From Nematostella vectensis (lineage: Eukaryota > Cnidaria > Anthozoa > Actiniaria > Edwardsiidae): a stretch of DNA of 64,000 nucleotides. Positions 46,801 to 61,800 of this stretch are shown one piece after another. Under the pieces are notes generated by a model, which saw only the letters and a list, made by a program, of their open reading frames with translations, did no database searches and had not been told where the DNA came from. The position numbers were made by a program, and so were the translations under genes. Every line of letters begins with the position of its first letter. The first letter of the stretch is position 1. The stretch spans positions 8,952,515 to 9,016,514 of the forward strand of contig NC_064048.1 of NCBI RefSeq assembly GCF_932526225.1, written 5' to 3'.

Positions 46801-49800
46801 ATCGCTCGTTTAAAATGAGGCTATTCTTTAGTACAGCAAAAGCCAATTTCTAAAAGGCTTACCAGCGGACTTTGAGGTCTAGTGTATTTGAAAACTAACG
46901 TTACAGTAAATCGATTAAAGGATGCGTGTCGTTTATTTCAAAGTGCGTCAAGTTCAACACAAAGTGTATAGACAAAACTAATCTTTGTTATTGTTTAAAA
47001 TTGAAAATACAACGGTTTTATTTCTCAAGGAAACTTCAAAATAATAATGAATGTAGTCTGATAAGTTATTCACGATATTTGGTTAAAAATATCTTAGTTG
47101 GTTACTCGCTTGAATTAGTTGATGGAAATTGGTGCTTTGTGTGACTCCTCATTGGCAGGAATCGGCTCTATTAGTTGTTTTGCTTGGTGTAACGTTTATT
47201 TCCTGTTTTGGAAAGGAGGAGACGGTAGAGGAACCACCCTCCATAGACGAACCGACTCCTGTTGCGGAGAGTCCACAGGAGGACGAGCTACCCAATGAGT
47301 CGGATGAAAGCCTTAAGTCACAGTCAAGTCAGTACTTAGCCCCTCCCACACTAGCGGCGCTAAACACAGGGGATGATATGACGCTAGCAAATGGACGAAT
47401 GTCGCCTGATGAAACAGGTAATAGGGAGCTTTTAGAGTGATCTTCAAACTGCGCTTAGCCATCATTATATTTTCCCAGAAGCGAGGCAAATCACGTATTT
47501 TTAGAAAGGCAAGGCTGACAGGAAGGACGTTTTTTTTTATCAGAGTGTTTCCGTGCCGTTTTTAGCTTCCTTTTTATCCTGTCAGGGTCAAGACAAAAAC
47601 CGAGTTTATTCTACATGAAGGTCGATTCTCAATTTAGTGCTGTTATCCGGATGGGGCGCACTCAACCAAATAATATAATCAAAAGATTAATGATAAATTA
47701 ATCAATGATCACAAGATAATTATCGATGATTTGTATTGTAAAAAAATATGACAAAAACGTTGTCCAAATGATTGTCTAGTTGATGCCTTATTGGTGATGA
47801 TACTGTCAAGTGGTTTTGGTAATAAATTGTGAGGCCAGTCCTTACCGCGTGGGAGTGTTCCTGTCCTAGCACTCTAATGCTAATTATATATTTTAATAAA
47901 GATGATTGTATTTAATCTAGTTGGTATCATGTCCGGTAAAGCACCTGTCCCACTTGGGCTGTCCAATGGGGTGATTCCGGACACTGGCATCCGGGTTTCG
48001 TCCGTACAAGATCGTTACCACACTGGTGGCCAGGCACGGTTAGGTAACTTAAAGCACGGTAAACAGGGCGGGGCATGGTGTCCCAAAAAGAGCGACGCCA
48101 AGCAGTACATGGAGGTGGACCTAGGAGGCACCGCTACCATTATGCAGGTAAATGTACAGTTAGAAGCTAACTCATCATCACGGTCATCGCCATCGTCATC
48201 ATCGTCGTCGTGATCATCATCAGCATCATCATCATCATCATCATCAACAACAACATAAACTCCATCACCATAATCATTATCATCGATATTATCCTCAACA
48301 ACATTACCAGACATAATCGACATTACAATCATCATCATTATCGACAACAACAACAACAACACCATAATCATTATCATCAACAACAAGATCACAAACAACA
48401 TCACATCACTTTTATCTTCGTTACTATCATCTTCAACAGCTCTATCATCTTCAATGTCATCATCATTATCATCATCAACAGCAAACATCATCATCATTCA
48501 ATACTATCGTCATCACCATAATAATAAGCACAAACAACCATCACGATTGTCGTCATATCATAGTCATCAACAGCAATAACATCTTCATCATCAGTATCAT
48601 CGTCATCGTCATAATTGTCATCAACAGCAACATCATCTACAACAGTATCAACATCAGCATTGTCATCACCATCCCCATTGTATTCGTAGTTGTTGTGGGA
48701 CTGTTAGCATTGTTTTTTGTGGTTGTTTTCGTGGCTAATGTCCTTGTACCTAATGTACCTTGACCTATTTAGCGTTTGTCCTAGTTTACCTAGTGCTTAC
48801 AACCTTTTGTTATTTCCTTTTATAGGTTGCGACTCAGGGCTATCCAGGAGACGAGAACGTTGCTCCAAAAGACATGCGATGGGTGAAGAGCTTCACCCTC
48901 TCATACAGTGATGACGGCAAGAAGTGGACACCGTACACCGAAAGCGGCAAAGTCAAGGTGAATACGACATCAGCATCTTTGGGATAGATATTTCAGGGGC
49001 GTGTCAGGCTGTGGTCCAACACTAATTCGCTGGCTTTGGTTTGAAAATTGCAATTATTGTTCTCTTCGCTTATCTGGTGGCCTCTAGACCCATCTATAAA
49101 CGTTTTCCATGTATTTACTCTGAACAGTGTATTATAGCCGAATTCTTTGTTGCGCGACCGCGAGAAATTCTTAACTCATTTCTCGTCTGGAAATAGCACG
49201 TAGTCAATCATACCACGTGACCAATTAATTCTCTAACTGTGTGCAGTCAAATTGCTTATGACGCCATCGGTTGGTTTAGACGGCTGATTGACTACGCGCT
49301 ATTCCCAAACGAGACAAGGAGTTCGAATTCGCCGAGTTCGCGCAACAACGACTTTGGCTATAATCACCTAACTATTTGACTATTCAATTCAGTCTATGAG
49401 TCAATGCTTCTTGGACGCTCCCATTCCACCCCGCCCTCCTGACAAGCGCCTGGCTGCTGGGCACAGCAATGTTTTGTTGGTTGCTTTCCATATGTATGCT
49501 TTGAGGTGCTCCAACATTTCTTTAGTTTTGTGGGCCAATCCAGTAATGTTGGACAAGACCGGCGCTGTATGCACGACGATGTATAGCATGATTGTTTTGT
49601 GTGTACGCAATGAGATAAACTGGTTTGGAATATTAAACTGAAGTAATATTAAAATATTAAAACGATACTTCTTTATTTGAAAATTAAAGAATTAGTTTTA
49701 AATCTTAAAACAGGTTCTTGAAAACGCCATCAACACTTCGTTGCAAACGTGATATAATAAGGTATGGATTAACTGAGAAATTATAAATCCAAAAGCTACG

Positions 49801-52800
49801 AATGGTAACGTTCCGATTCTAAACTAAGAAGTAAGATAACTGGCAAATAAATGAGTGGTTGTGTTAACAGGCTATCAACCAAATCCCTAACACAAATAAA
49901 TCATGAAAATATACACAAATAAAAAATGAAAAGTTATCCAGCAAATTGTTCTCTTAATTCGAATTAGCGTATTCAAACTAATTTTCATTTCCCTAGGGCT
50001 TTCCTTTGGCAAAAGCATTAAATTGAATATTGAACTAACATATTTTGCAAAAGCATTATATAGAATTTTGAACTTTAAGAATATTAAATTTTGAACTAAA
50101 GAATATTGAATACTGTATTTGAATACTGTATTGAAAAAATTACATATTGAACTAAATTTTCACAGAAATAAAGTTACTCGAAGTTAACATAAATAAATAA
50201 AATAAAATCAGGTCAGGTCAGGAAACAAACGACAACAAGTAGCAAAAACAGAATTCTTATTAATAGGATCCCACCACAAGCTAAGAACCCTTCCTTGCAA
50301 ACCTTCTATTTCTATTGATAACAAGGAACTAAAACAAGTTCAGCAAAGTAGGGTTCTTGGTGTGGAAATTGACGAACACCTAAATTGGGATCAGCACATT
50401 GATTCTCTTGCTAAAAAAGTCAGTTCTGGTATAGGAGCCATGAAACGAATTTCTGAATTTGCTAATCAAAATACATTAGTCTCTATTTATAATGCAATCA
50501 TCCAACCACACCTTAACTACTGTAGCGAGGTGTGGGATACTCTTGGGCAATGTAACACAATCCGTCTTCAAAAATTGCAAAATAGGGCGGCAAGGGTGAT
50601 CACAAACAGGTCAAATGACACCCCTGCCACAGAGGCTCTAGCTGAATTGGGCTGGCAAAATTTAGAGACCCAGCGAGCAAAGACAAAAGCCAAACAAATG
50701 TTTAAAGTTTTGCATGATATGGCTCCAAACTGTCTCACGGACCTTTTCAGCTTAAAGAAAAATATTACAAATTACAATCTCAGAGGCTCCTCCACCTCGC
50801 TACAGCTGCCACTCCCAAAAACTGAATTTATGAAAAAAAGTTTCAGCTATGATGGAGCTAAATTATGGAATTCCCTCCCAGAGGCTAGTCGAGATTGTAC
50901 AAGTTTATCATCATTTGTCAGAGAATTAGAGGCTCACACTTTTATCTAAACAAATAATTAGTTTAGCGTATTTATAGTATTATATACCCACATAGATCAA
51001 GTTTTTTTTTTCTTTCGTTATTTATTTAAATACTTTTACTTATAGTTATATTTCTAATTATTATAGATATATATATATATATTTTTCCACACGCCCCTTG
51101 TGGAAATCAGCTGTTGTTGACGGGGCAAGCGTGTCTTAAATAAAGTCTATCTAAAAAAAAAAAAAAACAAGTTTTATCTGAGTAACAGTCAGAAACACAG
51201 AGCAAAAAAAAATTTATTTTTTGAATACACTCTAATAAAACGTTACCATTTTTAGGTTTTCGAAGGTAATACCGATAACAATATTGTTGTGCTTCGAAGT
51301 CTGTCTGAACCAGTTGAGGCGAGATTTGTCCGATTCCAACCCAAGACGTGGAGGAATACAATAGCCATGCGAGCAGAGGTGTACGGAAACTTCGCAGGTA
51401 CCATGGCTGGCTATTCTCAACTTATTATGGCTTAGATAACCCTCATGTTTGTTCGTCTCATTTGTCTTTTGAGAATATTGGCATTCCCTTTCCACTACCA
51501 GAAATACCAAAACGACAAGGAAATACACATATAAGACAAAGAATGGTTGTTTAGTCCCCACTTATTATGGATATTTTTACACAAAAAACCCTTTGAACTC
51601 CAATTGTTTGCGCGTCTCGTTTGTTTTTTGGGAATATTGACATTCCCTCATAGACCTTGTTTTGCATCTTTATCATTATACTTCTCTTCCTTCCACAGAA
51701 GAGTGTCCCAAAACCCCTAGCGAGCCTTCTGATTCTCCTGGACCTATGTCACCAGAACCAGAAATTATGACGCCAACACCGGAACCTTCTCCTAAACATC
51801 GATCACCTAGTCCAAAACTAACCAAGACCCCCACCCCGCCCAGCTGGAGCCTGACCCCCTTGCATGACGAGGTCGACGAGGAAGAGGAAGGCAGCTTTGT
51901 GCAGTTCCGGTGCAGCCCCCAGAGAATGACCCCTTTGGATGTGTGGGAGGAGGAGAAAGTAGATGGGGTGGTGCTGTTAGAGCAACGTACGTATCCCCAC
52001 AGGGGGGGGATGGGTAAAAAATGGGTAAAAATTAGCAGTTATAATATTACTTACTTATTTTTGGATTGAGGAATGTCTAGAAGTTTTTTATCGTTTAGGC
52101 TTTGATCGTGTGTTCACAAGTTTCCATATCGTTATCGTGCTCATATGCAATAATGCATCGCCATTATTCACTATCATCTGTCATCATCAACACCTTTGCC
52201 CCTTTTTGCTTCCTAATAAGTCTTCGAATCTCGAATAGCGTAGATTTTTTTCTTCTAGTCGTACTTTCTCTACTTATTTGACCGCTTCCTCATGTTATTT
52301 TTCCATGTTCTCCAACAGAAAAAAGTATTCGTATCAAGGGAGAAAAGGTTAGTTTTCGAAATAATCAGATTTTTTGTCGTAGAGAAAATATTACCACTTT
52401 GATCATTGATATATGTATGTTTTTCATTTATCCCAGCATTTACCTAAATTAAGACATAAACACAAAAAGCCCAAACCAAAGAAAGAAAAGAAGAAAAAGC
52501 ACAAGAAAAAGCACAAGACCAAGCTCCCTGATATTAATACTGGTTTGGTGGACCGTAAAGAGGAATCGGAAGAAGAGGACGAGACGGGAACACCAGAGCC
52601 AGAGGAAGAAGAGGAAGGTTTGAGGCTTCCTACACCACCGCTACCAGAAATACCAAAACGACCAGGTAATATACCAATATAACACCCCTACAAGGGATAC
52701 CAAACCGATTAGATAATATACCAATACAACACCCTTACAAGGGATACCAAACCGATTAGATAATATAACAATACAACACCCTTACAAGGGATACCAAACC

Positions 52801-55800
52801 GATTAGATAATATACCAATACAACACCCTTACAAGGGATACCAAACCGATTAGATAATATACCAATACAACACCCTTACAAGGGATACCAAACCGATTAG
52901 ATAATATACCAATACAACACCCTTACAAGGGATACCAAACCGATTAGATAATATACCAATACAACACCCTTACAAGGGATACCAAACCGATTAGATAATA
53001 TACCAATACAACACCCTTACAAGGGATACCAAACCGATTAGATAATATACCAATACAACACCCTTACAAGGGATACCAAACCGATTAGGTAATATACCAA
53101 TACTACACCCCTACAAGGGATACCAAACCGATTAGATAATATACCAATACAACACCCTTACAAGGGATACCAAACCGATTAGATAATATACCAATACAAC
53201 ACCCTTACAAGGGATACCAAACCGATTAGATAATATACCAATACAACACCCTTACAAGGGATACCAAACCGATTAGGTAATATACCAATACAACACCCTT
53301 ACAAGGGATACCAAACCGATTAGGTAATAACACCCTTACAAGGGATACCAAACCGATTAGGTAATAACACCCTTACAAGGGATACCAAACCGATTAGATA
53401 ATATACCAATACAACACCCTTACAAGGGATACCAAACCGATTAGATAATATACCAATACAACACCCTTACAAGGGATACCAAACCGATTAGGTAATAACA
53501 CCCTTACAAGGGATACCAAACCGATTAGATAATATACCAATACAACACCCTTACAAGGGATACCAAACCGATTAGGTAATATACCAATACAACACCCTTA
53601 CAAGGGATACCAAACCGATTAGATAATATACCAATACAACACCCTTACAAGGGATACCAAACCGATTAGATAATATACCAATAAAATACCCCTACAAGGG
53701 ATACCAAACCGATTAGGTAATTTACCAATACAACACCTTTACAAGGGATACCAAACCGATTAGATAATATACCAATACAACACCCTTACAAGGGATACCA
53801 AACCGATTAGGTAATATACCAATACAACACCCCTACAAGGGATACCAAACCGATTAGATAATATACCAATACAACACTCTTACAAGGGATACCAAACCGA
53901 TTAGATAATATACCAATACAACACCCTTACAAGGGATACCAAACCGATTAGGTAATATACCAATACAACACCCTTACAAGGGATACCAAACCGATTAGGT
54001 AATAACACCCTTACAAGGGATACCAAACCGATTAGGTAATAACACCCTTACAAGGGATACCAAACCGATTAGATAATATACCAATACAACACCCTTACAA
54101 GGGATACCAAACCGATTAGATAATATACCAATACAACACCCTTACAAGGGATACCAAACCAATTAGGTAATAACACCCTTACAAGGGATACCAAACCGAT
54201 TAGATAATATACCAATACAACACCCTTACAAGGGATACCAAACCGATTAGGTAATATACCAATACAACACCCTTACAAGGGATACCAAACCGATTAGATA
54301 ATATACCAATACAACACCCTTACAAGGGATACCAAACCGATTAGATAATATACCAATACAACACCCTTACAAGGGATACCAAACCGATTAGGTAATATAC
54401 CAATACAACACCCTTACAAGGGATGCCAAACCGATTAGATAATATACCAATACAACACCCTTACAAGGGATACCAAACCGGTTAGATAATAAACCAATAC
54501 AACACCCTTACAAGGGATACCAAACCGATTAGATAATATACCAATACAACACCCTTACAAGGGATACCAACCGATTAGATAATATACCAATACAACACCC
54601 CTACAAGGGATACCAAACCGATTAGATAATATACCAATACAACACCCTTACAAGGGATATCAACCGATTAGATAATATACCAATACTACACCCTTACAAG
54701 GGATACCAAACCGATTAGATAATATACCAATACAACACCCTTACAAGGGATACCGAACCGATTAGATAATATACCAATAAAATACCCCTACAAGGGATAC
54801 CAAACCGATTAGGTAATTTACCAATACAACACCTTTACAAGGGATACCAAACCGATTAGATAATATACCAATACAACACCCTTACAAGGGATACCAAACC
54901 GATTAGGTAATATACCAATACAACACCCCTACAAGGGATACCAAACCGATTAGATAATATACCAATACAACACTCTTACAAGGGATACCAAACCGATTAG
55001 GTAATTTACCAATACAACACCCTTACAAGGGATACCAAACCGATTAGATAGTATACCAATACAACACCCTTACAAGCGATACCAAACCGATTAGATAATA
55101 TAACAATACAACACCCTTACAAGGGATACCAAACCGATTAGATAATATACCAATACAACACCCTTACAAGGGATACCAAACCGATTAGATAATATACCAA
55201 TACAACACCCTTACAAGGGATACCAAACCGATTAGATAATATACCAATACAACACCCTTACAAGGGATACCAAACCGATTAGATAATATACCAATACAAC
55301 ACCCTTACAAGGGATACCAAACCGATTAGATAATATACCAATACAACACCATTACAAGGGATACCAAACCGATTAGATAATATACCAATACAACACCCTT
55401 ACAAGGGATACCAAACCGATTAGGTAATATACCAATACAACACCCTTACAAGGGATACCAACCCGATTAGAGAATATACCAATACAACACCCTTACAAGG
55501 GATACCAAACCGATAAGGTAATATACCAATACAACACCCTTACAAGGGATACCAAACCGATTAGGTAATAACACCCTTACAAGGGATACCAAACCGATTA
55601 GATAATATACCAATACAACACCCTTACAAGGGATACCAAACCGATTAGATAATATACCAATACAACACCCTTACAAGGGATACCAAACCAATTAGGTAAT
55701 AACACCCTTACAAGGGATACCAAACCGATTAGATAATATACCAATACAACACCCTTACAAGGGATACCAAACCGATTAGGTAATATACCAATACAACACC

Positions 55801-58800
55801 CTTACAAGGGATACCAAACCGATTAGATAATATACCAATACAACACCCTTACAAGGGATACCAAACCGATTAGATAATATACCAATACAACACCCTTACA
55901 AGGGATACCAAACCGATTAGGTAATATACCAATACAACACCCTTACAAGGGATGCCAAACCGATTAGATAATATACCAATACAACACCCTTACAAGGGAT
56001 ACCAAACCGGTTAGATAATAAACCAATACAACACCCTTACAAGGGATACCAAACCGATTAGATAATATACCAATACAACACCCTTACAAGGGATACCAAC
56101 CGATTAGATAATATACCAATACAACACCCCTACAAGGGATACCAAACCGATTAGATAATATACCAATACAACACCCTTACAAGGGATATCAACCGATTAG
56201 ATAATATACCAATACTACACCCTTACAAGGGATACCAAACCGATTAGATAATATACCAATACAACACCCTTACAAGGGATACCGAACCGATTAGATAATA
56301 TACCAATAAAATACCCCTACAAGGGATACCAAACCGATTAGGTAATTTACCAATACAACACCTTTACAAGGGATACCAAACCGATTAGATAATATACCAA
56401 TACAACACCCTTACAAGGGATACCAAACCGATTAGGTAATATACCAATACAACACCCCTACAAGGGATACCAAACCGATTAGATAATATACCAATACAAC
56501 ACTCTTACAAGGGATACCAAACCGATTAGGTAATTTACCAATACAACACCCTTACAAGGGATACCAAACCGATTAGATAGTATACCAATACAACACCCTT
56601 ACAAGCGATACCAAACCGATTAGATAATATAACAATACAACACCCTTACAAGGGATACCAAACCGATTAGATAATATACCAATACAACACCCTTACAAGG
56701 GATACCAAACCGATTAGATAATATACCAATACAACACCCTTACAAGGGATACCAAACCGATTAGATAATATACCAATACAACACCCTTACAAGGGATACC
56801 AAACCGATTAGATAATATACCAATACAACACCCTTACAAGGGATACCAAACCGATTAGATAATATACCAATACAACACCATTACAAGGGATACCAAACCG
56901 ATTAGATAATATACCAATACAACACCCTTACAAGGGATACCAAACCGATTAGGTAATATACCAATACAACACCCTTACAAGGGATACCAACCCGATTAGA
57001 GAATATACCAATACAACACCCTTACAAGGGATACCAAACCGATAAGGTAATATACCAATACAACACCCTTACAAGGGATACCAAACCGATTAGGTAATAA
57101 CACCCTTACAAGGGATAACCGATTAGATAATATACCAATACAACACCCTTACAAGGGATACCAAACCGATTAGATAATATACCAATACAACACCCTTACA
57201 AGGGATACCAAACCGATTAGGTAATATACCAATACAACACCCTTACAAGGGATGCCAAACCGATTAGATAATATACCAATACAACACCCTTACAAGGGAT
57301 ACCAAACCGGTTAGATAATAAACCAATACAACACCCTTACAAGGGATACCAAACCGATTAGATAATATACCAATACAACACCCTTACAAGGGATACCAAC
57401 CGATTAGATAATATACCAATACAACACCCCTACAAGGGATACCAAACCGATTAGATAATATACCAATACAACACCCTTACAAGGGATATCAACCGATTAG
57501 ATAATATACCAATACTACACCCTTACAAGGGATACCAAACCGATTAGATAATATACCAATACAACACCCTTACAAGGGATACCGAACCGATTAGATAATA
57601 TACCAATAAAATACCCCTACAAGGGATACCAAACCGATTAGGTAATTTACCAATACAACACCCTTACAAGGGATACCAAACCGATTAGGTAATATACCAA
57701 TACAACACCCCTACAAGGGATACCAAACCGATTAGATAATATACCAATACAACACCCTTACAAGGGATACCGAACCGATTAGGTAATATACCAATACAAC
57801 ACCCCTACAAGGGATACCAAACCGATTAGGTAATATACCAATACAACACCCTTACAAGGGATACCAAACCGAGTAGGTAATATACCAATACAACACCCTT
57901 ACAAGGGATACCAAACCGATTAGATAATATACCAATACAACACCCTTACAAGGGATACCAAACCGATTAGGTAATATACCAATACAACACCCCTACAAGG
58001 GATACCAAACCGATTAGATAATATACCAATACAACACCCCTACAAGGGATACCAAACCGATTAGATAATATACCAATACAACACTCTTACAAGGGATACC
58101 AAACCGATTAGGTAATATACCAATACAACACCCTTACAAGGGATACCAAACCGATTAGGTAATATACCAATACTACACCCCTACAAGGGATACCAAACCG
58201 ATTAGATAATATACCAATACAACACCCTTACAAGGGATACCAAACCGATTAGATAATGTACCAATACAACACCCTTACAAGGGATACCAAACCGATTAGG
58301 TAATATACCAATACAACACCCTTACAAGGGATACCAAACCGATTAGATATTATAACAATACAACACCCTTACAAGGGATACCAAACCGATTAGGTAATAT
58401 ACCAATACAACACCCTTACAAGGGATACTAAACCGATTAGGTAATATACCAATACAACACCCTTACAAGGGATACCAACCGATTAGATAATATACCAATA
58501 CAACACCCCTACAAGGGATACCAAACCGATTAGATAATATAACAATACAACACCCTTACAAGGGATACCAAACCGATTAGATAATATACCAATACAACAC
58601 CCCTACAAGGGATTCCAAACTGATTAGGTAATATACCAATACAACACCCTTACAAGGGATACCAAACCGATTAGGTAATTTACCAATACAACACCCTTAC
58701 AAGGGATACCAAACCGATTAGATAATATACCAATACAACACCCTTACAAGGGATACCAAACCGATTAGATAATATACCAATACAACACCCTTACAAGGGA

Positions 58801-61800
58801 TACCAAACCGATTAGATAATATACAAATACAACACCCTTACAAGGGATACCAAACCGATTAGGTAATATACCAATACAACACCCTTACAAGGGATACCAA
58901 ACCGATTAGGTAATATACCAATACAACACCCTTACAAGGGATACCAAACCGATTAGATAATATACCAACACAACACCCTTACAAGGGATACCAAACCGAT
59001 TAGATAATCTACCAATACAACACCCCTACAAGGGATACCAAACCGATTAAATAATATACCAATACAACATCCTTACAAGGGATACCGAACCGATTAGATA
59101 ATTTACCAATACAACACCCTTACAACGGATACCAAACCGATTAGATAATATACCAATACAACACCCTTACAAGGGATACCAAACCGATTAGGTAATATAC
59201 CAATACAACACCCTTACAAGGGATACCAAACCGATTAGATAATATACCAATACAACACCCTTACAAGGGATACCAAACCGATTAGATAATATACCAATAC
59301 AACACCCCTACAAGGGATACCAAACCGATTAGATAATATACCAATACTACACCCTTACAAGGGATACCAAACCGATTAGATAATATACCAATACAACACC
59401 CCTACAAGGGATACCAAACCGATTAGATAATATACCAATACAACACCCTTACAAGGGATACCAACCGATTAGATAATATACCAATACTACACCCTTACAA
59501 GGGATACCAAACCGATTAGATAATATACCAATACAACACCCTTACAAGGGATACCAACCGATTAGATAATATACCAATACTACACCCTTACAAGGGATAC
59601 CAAACCGATTAGATAATATACCAATACAACACCCTTACAAGGGATACCGAACCGATTAGATAATATACCAATAAAATACCCCTACAAGGGATACCAAACT
59701 GATTAGGTAATTTACCAATACAACACCCTTACAAGGGATACCAAACCGATTAGATAAAATACCAATACAACACCCCTACAAGGGATACCAAACCGATTAG
59801 ATAATATACCAATACAACACCCTTACAAGGGATACCAAACCAATTAGGTAATATACCAATACAACACCCTTACAAGGGATACCAAACCGATTAGATAATT
59901 TACCAGTACAACACCCCTACAAGGGATACCAAACCGATTAGATAATTTACCAATACAACACCCTTACAAGGGATACCAAACCGATTAGGTAATATACCAA
60001 TACAACACCCTTACAAGGGATACCAAACCGATTAGATAATATACCAATACAATACCCCTACAAGGGATACCAAACCGATTAGATAATATACCAATACAAC
60101 ACCCCTACAAGAGATACCAAACCGACCAGGTAATATACCAATACAACACCCTTACAAGGGATACCAAACCGATTAGATAATATACCAATACAACACCTTA
60201 AACAAAAAAACACCACTACCAGAAATACACGAAACAACCAGGTAATACTAGTACACCGACGCTACCAAGAATACCAAAACAACTGTATAATATAGAAACA
60301 CACACCACTACCTAACGCGAAATACGTTAGCACATCACCCTTCGTCAACGCCCAGCCAGCTTTCCGCATGTTCCTGAAATTTCTGGTTAATTTAAGATTC
60401 TAGAAGGGCGTTGATGTTGATATTCAGGCGATTACTTAGTTCGGGCGAATTAACCAATGGATAATTTTTTTTTTAAATCCAAGCGATTCCCCCTTAATTT
60501 CTCTCAGAACCATCAGTCCTTCCGCCGGTAAAAACCCGAAAAACAAGCATGTTCGCCGACAAACCGGAATCCCCAGATACGGCAGAGCGACGACGTCTCG
60601 CGCGTGCTCAAACAGACAATAGCATACGTAATGAGCTAAGGCGGCAGGAGCTCGCCGAGGAGAGAAGGAGAAAGCTTACACTGCTAGCAGAGGAGAGGAA
60701 AACGCGTGGATTAATTGATACGGACAAGGATGGGTCAGACTTCGGGCGCTATGCGTTTGATCAAGGTACAGTGATATAAAGGATATACAAGCTTCATATG
60801 AGCACCTCATGTAAAAAAGATGCCCCGGCTTAAATGTTCCACCAAATGTTCCACTAAGGCCCTCGCAGACCGTTGAGGCAGACGCTCGTGAAAATTTGTC
60901 ACATGTGAAACAAACAAGGCAGCTTGTCGATTACCATGTGTGACGCTGGCGTGGGCTTCGTTTGAGGCTCATTCATATCCTCAACTTTCGATTCTAGTTT
61001 CTCGTAAACGCAGGTTCGACATGCAACTGCATTAAGCAAGTACTTTTGCTAAGGCCTATTTTAGCCATAGCGTCGGGTAAAAGTTTAGAAGGGGCGCGGC
61101 TTGGGCTCAAATGTTGAAAAGGAATAAATTCTTTAGTTTTCAAATTATCTTAATAAAAATACTCTCGAATTGACTATCTGAAATTTATTCTTGTGCAACA
61201 CTGGTCCTCTTGCCCCTCTCACTCAAGTTGCCTTAGGGTGTGGACTTAGCAGGGGGCGTAAATTCGGGGATGGATCTTTGTAGGCAAGAGTGCATTTATT
61301 TTTTCAAAGATTGCGAGGACAATTTTGGCGTAAAATAAAGATTCATCAATCGCGAAGTTTGACAGGTCAGTTTTAAGCCAAAAATTCGTGTGCTTCAAGC
61401 TGGAGTATTGTTAGGTGTTACTGTGAATTTAGAAAAAAATTCATCGCGCAGATTTCGGTATTTTTACTTTAATATAAAAAAATTGCTTCCATTTACCTTG
61501 CATGAAAAAAAATAATTTGATTTCAAACAAGTGTGAATCGGGATCTGACAAAGCCTATTTTAGCCATAGCGTCGGGTAATAGTTTAGAAGAGGCGCAGCT
61601 TGGGCTAAAATGTTGAAAAGGAATAAATTCTTTAGTTTTCAAATTATCTTAATAAAAATACTCTCGAATTGACTATCTGAAATTTATTCTTGTGCAACAC
61701 TGGTCCTCTTGCCCCTCTTACTCAAGTTGCCTTAGGGTGTGGACTTAGCAGGGGGCGTAAATTCGGGGATGAATCTTTGTAGGCAAGAGTGCATTTATTT

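Noticed and set aside
48015..48521. Asp-rich and Ile/Asn-rich ORFs of 100-160 codons on both strands
   Set aside because: They are by-products of the TCA/AAC trinucleotide tract; only 47921-48147 in this area is a supported exon.
52637..60200. CRISPR-like regular array
   Set aside because: There are no variable spacers: the whole 47-bp unit repeats, and the context is a metazoan intron.
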